64,000 nucleotides of DNA, from positions 7,192,001-7,256,000 of the forward strand of contig NC_064220.1 in assembly GCF_023101765.2 (NCBI RefSeq), given 5' to 3'. Below are positions 33,501-45,500 of this stretch, piece by piece. Every line of letters begins with the position of its first letter. Within the stretch, counting starts at the first letter, position 1. The notes below the pieces were generated by a model. It saw only the letters and a program-made list of their open reading frames with translations, searched no databases and was not told where the DNA came from. Position numbers and translations under genes: made by a program. This stretch comes from Spodoptera frugiperda. Lineage: Eukaryota; Arthropoda; Insecta; Lepidoptera; Noctuidae.

Positions 33501-36500
33501 AACTTTATCAGTTCACGTTCAAGGAAATAAATATCTATCTCATACATAAAAATGATTGCGTGATATAAATTTGAATGCGGAATTCGCAAGGGCTTGCGCG
33601 CGCGCATCTATGTATATGACATAATGAGGAGAAACGTGACGCGAATCCTGCGCAGGCATTGTTGTCGTTTTTTGTTGAGCGCCTTTGTGGTATTGGACAA
33701 TTACATTGTTCGCGTGTAAATATGTGATTAGTCTAGGGTGCGCTTAAAATTATCGTGATTTTCATCATTATTACCCATTATCGTTATTACGATAGCAACT
33801 TTTTACTGTATTTGTAACGAAAATACTATGTTATATGTCAAAAATTCCGATCCTTTTGTATTTTGATGTATTAGGTAAATACTATAATGTATGTATACTG
33901 GTGATTGATCAAAATTTGTACCATTATGTTATTTCGCGATAATATCAATTTATGTGTTGGTATGCAACATAATTGTACGTTTTGAGGTAAATACCCCATG
34001 TAATGATCGGAAGTATTGTGATAGGTACTGTTTTTACTGTATTAATTATTAATTTAACTAGGTATGTTCAATATGATTCTCATTTGTATTACTTTCGGAT
34101 TTGGATTTTTTATTCAACTTTAATAACTTCTTTAATAATACTGGATAAAGGCTTATACAGTATTTTATCCTATTTTTTTTAATATTATATTAGGGCTCAG
34201 AGCCAAATTATACTCATCCTGGTGCATTGTCACAAAACTTAAATCATTTTCATCAAAGGTAGTGTCAGATACTAAACATTTTCCGTGATTTTGCTAAAGC
34301 GTTCGATACTGTCTTTATTCTAAAATAACTTAACTGTACAGTATCTAAGATAAACAGCTGAAACTTTTTAGTATTGAATAATTTGATGTTATCAACGTTT
34401 TGAAATCTGGTGAAATAACAAAATGCAAACAGAAAATACTGTTGTTGGAACCCTCAGGGACTGCCCTGGGGAACTCCTTTTTTTTCTGAGTACAAATAGG
34501 AATTTATTTTAAATATGCCTAGAGAAGAAACACAAATACTAGAAGTCATATGCATAAGTTTGAAGCTTCAAAAAATCAAGAAACCAGAAATGAAAATTTG
34601 TTTCTGTGTGAGAAATAATCTGATCAAATACGAATCTAATTTTATACGTCATACGTGTAGTAACGAGTTTGAATGAAATATCAACTAATGTTTCAAGGTT
34701 CAAAAATGCAAATTTTACGCAAGATGCTAGTATGACGTGGGGATTTTGAATTGATAAATGTGTTTTTGTCTAGAAAAAAACCACTACTCGTATTTATGAA
34801 TGAAACTCAAAAGCTAGTCGTAGTAATCAAGTTTTTGTTTGTAATATTTTGCATGTTTCCGATTTCTTTTTATACTGGTAACCCTGTTTTCTTGCCAAAC
34901 GAGATTCTACCAATGGAAAGTACGCACAAGTCAAAATGGTATTGTAAGCCAAACCGTTTAATGGGGCAACCCTTGTCAATTTATCAACGTTTTTCCGCAC
35001 ATCATCTGAGATATAACATATTATAAGCGTATCAGCATCACACTTACATACAAGTCAATTAACATAAAATGAAGAAGTTAACAATGACAGGTACTTAGCA
35101 ATTATTAGTAGCAGGTCATCATTCATTAGGCCCCGAGCGTGCAATTATCGACACTATGAAATGATCAATATAATTGCTTTTGTTATAACAGTTTATCCTA
35201 TTAGCAAGACGCGAGTATTTCCTTGCGGCTAACTGAAGAAGATTAACTAAAAATTATGTAATAATTTTATAAAATTATAAATTGCTGTTGTACGGATATG
35301 CTTAAGAAATTTAAAGCTGCGTAAAATTAAACTGCTTAAGATCCGTCGCGAGAGACACTCTGGGTGTCGGGGATCGCGCTACGATCTCCGGCTACCGTAA
35401 GTGCGGGTCTGTGGACGGCGAGCAAGGGTAGCTCGCCGCCCGACCAGAACCAGACCCGTGCGGTTGGCGCGACGCGTTCCGCGCGCGCCTCAAAGAGCCA
35501 TCACACTACCACAGATGGGGCTCAGTAGGGCTGATGCCTGATCCAGAGCTGCGCACTATCGGGTTTACCGGGTTTCCGGCTTGAGAAGCAGGAGTAGGAT
35601 GGGGTGGTTTTTAGTCAGTAAGCCTCTCGTCTCACCTAAGGTGAGAGAAGTCATTGGATGATTTTCCCCCCTTTAAAAAAACTGCTAAAGATGTCCAAGT
35701 AATTACAGTCTATCTACATTCTATACATTTGGACGATTAAGATGAACCCAAACATGATACCTCTACTGTAAGTTGATGAGGAGTTGGGTATCCTACGAAA
35801 TCCATCTGAGTATCATCATCAAGGCCATAGTTGACCTACTACCTACCGTCGCGTCGTGTATGTTGGAAAAGCAATGATATTGTCTGCTAGGTAGCAATTT
35901 TCACTTCAAGACGCTTGTGGGATAGTTGGACAAGATTATAGTGTCATTTATACTAATATTATCAAGAAGACAGATGTTATTATTTGTTTGTTTGTATTGC
36001 ATAGACTCTTTAGAAATACTGGACTGGATAATTTTATCATTGAAAAAATTAATTTTCATGGAGTAATATGCTGACTATGGCTGCTTTTTTATCCCGATTT
36101 TCCTACAAGATCGGCGCGTAATCGACAGAAATTTTCCTAAAGGTGGTTTTCGCGAGCGACGCAGCAGGTCGGAAGCTTGTTTGTAATAAATCTGCGCGTG
36201 CACCGTTGCGCAAGTCTAATATCTATTATTATAAGGGGCACGTGCTCTGTTCCGTCTGTTCTATTGTCAACTCCAATTGTGTGTTATCTAGGGACGATAT
36301 CGCGGAATTTGCTTTTGAAAAACTTTATTGTGGTGTCTATTGTTTGCATATTATTGTCAGCCTTGTAAGCAAGAAATGCAAATTTGCAATTCCATGTGGA
36401 CGACATAATTAATGCTGCACTTTTGGCGCTGTTTTGTGATTCAATCGTTTCTAACTTGTGTTCAATTTCCGCATGTCTTTATTTAGTTATATTTGATTAT

Positions 36501-39500
36501 TTTTTCTATTGCTGATACTAGAGTTTTCTCAAAAGTTATTTCAGAAACGGCACTACAATATTTATTTGGAATTGGACAACGAGTTATCCCCTTTTGTGAT
36601 CGAAACCGTTACATGTGGTGAAGCATATAGCCACTCCAATCACTATGGCAATCGCAGATTTTTTCCGGATTTTGGTGTGTTGTGAATTTTGAAATTTGTT
36701 TAAATTAACCGAAACCGGCTCTAAAGTAGGTACTAGGTAGTTTGTATATTAAAAAAATAAAACTTAGCTTATTGATGATAACCTGATAAGCTCGTTCTCT
36801 ATTACAAAACATTATTTAACATAAATATTGCTGGAGCAGGTGGGCTAATCCAGTAAGGCCAATGTAATGTATGTAATGTAATATAATATTATGTATAAAT
36901 AATTGTATGTATAGTAAAATTAGTGGTTAGTGTAGCATGAAATATCTTTGTAATAAGTATTATCGACAGTAAAACTACAACTAATTGTATGACAAGGGCA
37001 CGGACTCGAGTCCGTGGAAATCAAATTATTAAAAAAAAATATCGCTTCCAACTTTTTGGCAATAAAGTTGAATGATATTCGTGCGAAAATGTTAATATAA
37101 TGAATTATTATTTTTCGGTTTTATCTATACAAACATACTAAAGAATAAGTAGTTAAACGATCTTAACTATACAGGGTGACTTTGAATTCGACGTATTCCT
37201 CTCGGGAGGTGATAATACAACTAATTTCCTACAAAAATAGCCCTGAGGTCCTTGGGCGGAAAGTGGCTAGTTTCTGAGATATTCAACATTTTTGGTTTTG
37301 GTAAAAATATCCCGAATTGATTACAAAAACATCAATAAATAAAAAAATACTGGTTGGATTTTAGTTATTTTAGTTTTAATCAGTTGCCAATACATCAGTT
37401 ATCATTTATAAATACTAATAATCGCAGAAATATCATTCGTTTTAAAATAGCAAGTAATTTCCTATGAAATTTTGTTTTGTTTCACTAATTTGGTGAATAG
37501 ATAACTGGATTTATTTCGAAAAAAATGTATGACACTAAGCGTACAAACTATTAGAAAAACTTCCTTGGTTTATTAGCTACCCAGAAACGTAAAATTATTT
37601 ACAATATTCCCAAAAACAAATGAATTAATTGATGATAAGTAGAGTGTAAAGAGAAAAGCGCAATTTCAAAAAAATCTTAATTTGCAAAATTTTGTTTAAA
37701 ATGATCTTCCCTACGACGTATACATGCTCAAAGACACTTCCTTATCTCTATGACGGTCACTCTTGGACCGAATATGCGTCTTATTTCGTCATTATCTTCA
37801 AATCTGTTTCGGAGAAGAATTACGATACATGGCCAATTCCTTCTGTATAAACAAGGGACTTCATGTAAAAATCAACCAGCGTTAGATACTGGACACCGCG
37901 CTTGCCATGTAGTTGGACCCCCGTGCCAATATAACACCTGGGAACCAAGGTATCCAACCATTGCCCCACAGTAGTTCGATAGTGTGCTGGATAAACTACC
38001 ACAATATCCATTATTAGCCACAAATAAGTCAACAAAATCCGAAAAAAGCAAACCATCGTTAGCGCATCGCGGTTTTAATTCAAATGTTTGCATGGGTATC
38101 ATAATTAATTATTTGATTGGACCCTACTTTTCATCCAACAATTTAAATGGTGAGAATTACGAAAAAAATTTAAGGAATGAGCTGGGGTCATTGTTTTAAA
38201 TTTGAATTTAGAAACAAGATGAATGAACTTATTCTACTTATTGAATTAATTTGATTGACGAATTTATTGCACATGACGATTGTCAAGTGCATTATCGAAC
38301 TACTGTGCGGCAATGGTCGAAAACATTGATTTTCAGGCATTGGATTAGTAGGGCGGTCCAACTACATGGCATGCACAATGACCAGAACCTAACGCCGGTT
38401 GATTTTTACATGAAATCCCTTGTTTATACAGAAGGAATTGGCCGTGTATCGTAATTCTTCTTCGAAACAGATTTGAAGATAATGACGAAATAAGACGCAT
38501 ATTCGGTCCAAGAGTGACCGTCATAGAGATAAGGAAGTGTCTTTGAGCATGTATACGTCGTAGGGAAGATCATTTTAAACAAAATTTTGCAAATTAAGAT
38601 GTTTTTGAAATTGCGCTTTTCTCTTTACACTCTACTTATCATCAATTAATTCATTTGTTTTTGGGAATATTGTAAATAATTTTACGTTTCTGGGTAGCTA
38701 ATAAACCAAGGAAGTTTTTCTAATAGTTTGTACGCTTAGTGTCATACATTTTTTTCGAAATAAATCCAGTTATCTATTCACCAAAATAGTGAAACAAAAC
38801 AAAATTTCATAGGAAATTACTTGCTATTTTAAAACGAATGATATTTCTGCCATTATTAGTATTTATAAATGATAACTGATGTATTGGCAACTGATTAAAA
38901 CTAAAACTAATAAAATCCAACCAGTATTTTTTTATTTATTGATGTTTTTGTAATCAATTCGGGATATTTTTACCAAAACCAAAAATGTTGAATATCTCAG
39001 AAACTAGCCACTTTCCGCCCAAGGACCTCAGGGCTATTTTTGTAGGAAATTAGTTGTATTATCACCTCCCGAGAGGAATACGTCGAATTCAAAGTCACCC
39101 TGTATAATTTGATATTACTACAATTATCTAGAACGTACCTACTTTAAGTTTTTTTACAAAGCATATAATTTTGTATAGTGTATGTGAGAAGGAAATTATA
39201 ACCTTTATTATATTTGCTATTCACGACAAGGTATGAACAGCCATTGAATTTTCTGGAAATTCCCACATACTAAGTGCAAGCTTTCTAAGAGCAGTTTTTA
39301 AAAGAGTAATGATAGGTTTGTCTTGCTTGTTCTTGTCCATAAATACGATTCTACAGTTTGAAGCTCTCATTTTTACATTCATTATATTTTGAATTTTCAT
39401 TTTAAGGGGGAAAATCATCCAATTATTTCTCTCGTCATGGGCGACGCGAGAGGGAATGTCAGACTCTTACTGCCTAAAAACCACCCCGTTCCTACTCCTG

Positions 39501-42500
39501 CTTTTCGAGGCGGAGCTGTGGCGGAGCCCCGGTAACCAGCTAGGCAGTCCGCACCTCCGAGTGCCTTTATGTGAATAAAATTGAAACAAACGCGTTGATT
39601 TATGTATTGTTTGTCCGTCAGTCTGTCAGTCACCCTTGATTTACGGAAAAGTTTCATAGTTTAATTGATATTAATTTACATAATTTAATTTAAAAGTCAT
39701 CATCAGTCAAGCTATTATCACGAGTAAATTTACATTTCTAGCATCTTACATCTATATCTTATGTAAAGAATAAATATTAAAAGGTGCCTGATTGAGTCAG
39801 TAAATGCGAGGCGAAGAATGGCTGTCCAATATATTTTTGTTATAAGCCGGCAAACAAGCAGACGGATCGTCTGATGGTAAGCGATCGCCACCGCCCATGG
39901 ACACCCGAAACAACAGAGGCGTTACAAGTGCATTGCCGGCCTTTTGAGAGTTAGGAATATAAGGGTAGTTGAGGAAGCGGGAATTGGGAAGATTAGAAAG
40001 GGGGGTAAATGGGCCTCCGGTAACCTCACTCCCTCAACGAAACACACCGCAAGCGTTGTTTCACGTCGGTTTTCTGTGAGGCCGTGGTATCACCGTATCA
40101 CTCCTCGCGACGACATATTAATAAGGAAATGATATTTTATAAACATTGATTAAAGAGTAGCTTAGTACTTACATAATAAAGCGTAGTAATAAAATGTGTG
40201 ATCTTTAAGTAAATCTTCAATTTACATTGTATAATGTCACATCATTATGAAACGATGATTGACCAAATGCGACATTTATTTCTCCTTATTAAAGTATGCA
40301 GTGCATTTTGATGAGTGATTGTGATCTTAAACTGTTTTAGCATTCGTGCTTAATTATTGGTGTTTAGGTACATGTTTCGTGTCTGACCTCTAGCAGAGGC
40401 CTAGGGCACAGCAAAATTTGAGTTCTATACAGGGTGTCCCTGAAGTCGACGTCCAACAGGCACCAGATGATCGGCAAGGTTCCAAATGTTATCAGAAAAA
40501 TATAAAAAAAATTCTAAGTCCTACAGTTTTTAAATTACAGTGACTTATGTGTTATCCACGAAAAAGTACACCCTGTGCCAGTCTTTTGACTCTTGTTGCT
40601 ACAAATCTTTATTTTTTCGGCTGCAGTCTTCCTTACATTATCCTGAATAGTGCTCCAGTAATATGGAATCATAAATTCTTAGCCAACTGCTTTAGATTGG
40701 AAAACATTGTTAGTTTTAGAGGAACCAAATACTCTGAATAAAATTTTCACCTTACTTTAAGTGACTGTACTGAATAAATTATGTATGGCGCTAGTAGTGG
40801 CAAATTTCACCAAAGTTGGCGCATTTAATAAGGATTATAAAATGGTATAGCACTTTGCAAATTATTTCTTAAATTCGACACAAAAAAAGATTTTTCAACG
40901 AAACTCCGTTTCGATGAATTTATTTGAACTTACTAAAAATTCTTCTAGTGTACTCAAATCATACGTTATAACCTCGTATGCACTAGACAGCACTTTGCAC
41001 GCTATTTGTTATCATCATGTTGAAAATCAGCGAGGATCTCTTGTCAAACAATATTGTCTGTTTACCCGTGATTTCGCTTGCAGCATTCGTTTTCAATATT
41101 ATCGCTAGACGAACTGGTGTTGTGCATCTCGAGCCATCGTACTCGGGCTTCGGCATATTAGTTGAGCACTGGCTTTTTTTGCGCCGTGTTGATTATTTAT
41201 TTTTTAAATTATTTTTTGCTTTACCTGCAATTCCTTGTAACGGTGCAAATAACTCTTTCTCGACAAACTAAAGAATATTTGATGCTTCATCCCGCATTTG
41301 ATCACAAGGCATGAACACGTAACTTAATCGAAGGATTCACCCATTTTTTTTTTTTTTTTTTTTGTTGTGGATATGACGAGTAATTGTGCGTAAAGGCTCA
41401 TGTACACCATACCACTACCGCGTCGATACCAGCCTATGCTGTATACATGACGCTGCCGCGTCCGTTCCTTTTGATTTTACTACACATTTGATAATGTGTT
41501 TGATGCACTATGAACATCATATTGCAATCATTCAATATTATTTAGTGGAACATGATACACAACATCAGTTCCTCTAGTAAGTCTAATATTGCCGACGAAA
41601 GCTACAAGCGAAATCATGAGTAGACAGACAATGTTGTTTGACAAGAGATCCTCGCTGGTTTTCAACATGATGATAACAAATCGCGTGCAAAGTGTTGTCT
41701 ACTGCATACTAGGTTGTAACGTATGATTTGAGTACACTAGAAGAAATACTAGTAAGTTCAAATAAATTAATCGAAACGGAGTTTCGTTGAAAAATCTTTT
41801 TTTGTGTCGAATTTAAGAAATAATTTGCAAAGTGCTATACCATTTTATAATCCTTATTAAATGCGCCAACTTTGGTGAAATTTGCCACTACTAGCGCCAT
41901 ACATAATTTATTCAGTACAGTCACTTAAAGTAAGGTGAAAATTTTATTCAGAGTATTTGGTTCCTCTAAAACTAACAATGTTTTCCAATCTAAAGCAGTT
42001 GGCTAAGAATTTATGATTCCATATTACTGGAGCACTATTCAGGATAATGTAAGGAAGACTGCAGACGAAAAAATAAAGATTTGTAGCAACAAGAGTCAAA
42101 AGACTGGCACAGGGTGTACTTTTTCGTGGATAACACATAAGTCACTGTAATTTAAAAACTGTAGGACTTAGAATTTTTTTTATATTTTTCTGATAACAGT
42201 TGGAACCTAGCTGATCATCTAGTGCCCGTTGGACGTCGATTTCAGGGACACCCTGTATAAACTTGCAGGAAAGTCATAATTTTATTTCGTGGAAGGTTGA
42301 ATAATGTAGCAGTTTTGGAGTTTTTTTTTATTATCACATATAACTTTACACTCCCCCCTTATTTATTTAATCTTTAATGTGCACAATACATTAAAACACT
42401 GGTACATAAGACGAACTTAATGCCATATGACATTTGGCATTCCAGTTAACCAGTCAACCTTAGTGTTTAAATAGAATATCTAACTAGCTTCTGATAGCGG

Positions 42501-45500
42501 CTTCACCCGCGTTTCTGAGGGGAAAAAAGTATCCTATCATCTAATTCAGCTAACATCCTGTCTGTATACTAAATTTTATCAAAATCCGTTCAGTAGTTTC
42601 AGCGTGATTGTCGGACAAACATCCAAGATCCATCCAAACAAACAAACTTTCACATTTGTAAAATATTAATGTGATAAGGGATGAGACTTAAAACAGATTT
42701 AGGATTATTCTTTTTATTTGCACAAATAATATTTTTTCTAATAATTAGGAACAAGGGCTGATAAAGCTGATATTTTTTATCTCACCCTTGATTACATGGG
42801 AATCGTACCAACTGCTGAAAAATCTGTTCCTTTAGAGAATACAAAGCTAGTGTTCTGTATGGAAAGTTCTTACTTACAACTGTCATGTACGCCTCTTTTC
42901 GCAACTGAGCTTCACAATAAACACCGAACAACAGAACCAAGCATAAACTATACAAAGAACCCATTTTAAATAGACCAATATAGAAATACTTCAAATAACT
43001 AAGATACACACTAAGCAATATATTATTTGTTTATCAATTTTATCCTTATAGTGATGAGGTTCTATTTAAAATGGCACACGTTCGCGCGCGTTCTCATCTA
43101 GATACTCGTTACATTGCCGGCATTGCAGAGGCTTTTATCATTCTACGTTTTGCACGCACCCTACGTCACCGTCGTCGGTGGTCGTGTGCTGGGTACTGAG
43201 TTGAATACAATGCCTACCGCGGTAAATTATTTCATTTTTAATATGTACATCAGTGAATGACCATTGTTTGTTATTCGGTACAATGATATTTTGTCCTCTG
43301 AAGTGATCAGTGTGTGTGGCAATTTTTGGCCAATATGTAATGTTATGGGACCAACTGACGCTTTGCAAAAAGCTGCAGTTCTTGTGCCCCATTACAGCAA
43401 AAAACAGTTGCTTGGGCATTAAGTAGGTAAGTTGTTAGCTGCATTTAGTTGCTATGCCACCAGGGTTGCCCTTGCCACACTAAACAATGAACCAAATTAT
43501 ATTTGTGTATTACAAACTGTAATTAATAAAACGTCAAAGTCAAAGTCAAAATTATTTATTTCAAATAGACCAGGAAGGCACTTTTGGACGTCAAAGCAAA
43601 TATAATAATATTAATAACGTCTGTCTGTCGGTCAGTCCTCTAGTGAAGCTATTTGCTCGTTCCAAAGTGTTGATTCCTAAGGAGAAGAACGACCAAGAAA
43701 CTCCATAGGTTACTCTTTTTCAATCAGATTCACAATATAATTCTTGGTTACATTGTTTCGATTGCTTTAATTCTGTGAGAACGTCTTCGCGAAAAAAAGA
43801 CTGCTGTACTTAAAACTGTTTATTCAATTATGTTACACAATTATGTAGGTACAGAACTTAAGATTATGTAACTATTAGGGCTGGTACCTATATTTGTATA
43901 TGTATAGAGTTTACATAGCTCAAGGTTAAAGCATTTATTTGACATAAACACTTTAAATGGTCAAAAATTTGCCAGCAGCACCAGACAATAAGTGAAGCTA
44001 ATTGCACGTTACAAAATGTATATTCATGTTCCAGTATATTGTTTTATTATGGTTTATTAGTGGTTGGCCTAGCGCAAGATGTTTTACATTCTTCAAAATT
44101 ATATAAGACTTTTTGAGGGGGAATCATCGAATGACGACTCCTCCAGCCCTGGGTGGAAAAGAGTGTCAGGCTCTTACTGACTCCGGAGCTGCGGACAACG
44201 TAAAAGGTTACCGGGGCTCCGGCTCAAAGCAGGAGAAGGAACTGGGTGTTCGCTTCCTCTCGCCTCACCCAAGGCGGGAGAAGTAATAGAATGATTTTTC
44301 TCCCTCAAAAAAAAAACTTACTGACTATGAACCACGGTAACAGCCCTCAAGAGAGGTCTTTCGCAGCCCCGGTCGGGCATCGACATTAGCGTGCCCCATC
44401 TGGGGTAGTCTCATAGCTTTTTGACGTGAGCGCCAAACGCGATGCTCGAGTCTGGTGTGGTTGACTGTGAGTCGCGAGTCTCGAGCCACCCTTGATTAAG
44501 CTCGTCGCTTGCAGAACTAAACTTAGTTGTCCATTATGGTCCAAGATCCCAGAGCCGTCAGACATATAATATTTTTACAAGCATATAACCTTCGGCTTAC
44601 AGTAGTCTTGTATATACACCTGCGCAGGTACCAGGTGAGAAATGGTAACTAAAAATTAGACTCACTTAACGTAAATTTTTATGTCTGATTTTTATATATG
44701 TTTTGTAGAATATTATTCTAAAATCATATTAAAAAAATCAGACACTTTCCATGGACCAAAACTTTTATCTGACGATTTAAAGCTCTAAAAAATAGTGCGC
44801 CTTACAAAATTGTAATAGCAATATATGTGAGATTGGAGAGAAATATATTTTCGGCAAAGCAGTAGCACATTTATAACATTCACGATGGTAACCATGTTCG
44901 TACAAATCATCTGGTAAAACTATGATGATTTGTACTACTGTTCTGCATTACAGGGGCACCATATATTGCTATTACAATTTTATAAGACGCACTATTTTTT
45001 AGAGCTTTAAAGCGTCTGATAATAGTTTTGGTCCATGGAAAGTGTCTGATTTTTTTAATATGATTTCAGAGTAATATTCTACATAACACATATAAAAATC
45101 AGACATAAAAATTTACGTTAAGTGAGTCTCATTTTTAGTTAGCTTTCTCACCTGGTACCTGCGCAGGTGTCACTCGGCATGCTTTACAAACATTCAGACA
45201 TTTAAAAGTGTATACAAGACTACTGTAAGCCGAAGGTTATATGCTTGTAAAAATATTATATGTCTGACGGCTCTGGGATCTTACTCTATTAGGAATTCAT
45301 GGTAAAATCAATTTTTGACAGCTAGGGCTTGAACACACTAGGTATTACTAGGCTTTACCTGAGAAATTAAGACAGTATTTTCAAAATTTGTTATAATTTT
45401 GTTGTTAATTACACTCATAATAATTAAATACTTCCTCTTAATTTTACGAGGCAATATTTGAGTGACAATCAATCAATATGTACCTATAATTATTTTTTCT

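Noticed and set aside
34751..35026. 91-codon plus-strand ORF with a hydrophobic segment
   Set aside because: Starts at TTG, not ATG, and shows no family features.
42965..43060. TATA box and initiator for the lipase gene
   Set aside because: A CTATAAGG motif and TTAGTGTG exist on minus but their spacing of about 40 bp is not convincing, so it is only mentioned.
43138..43419. 93-codon minus-strand ORF with a true ATG upstream of the lipase
   Set aside because: No recognisable motif, signal peptide, splice partner or repeat match. It could be an exon or chance; evidence is too thin to call.
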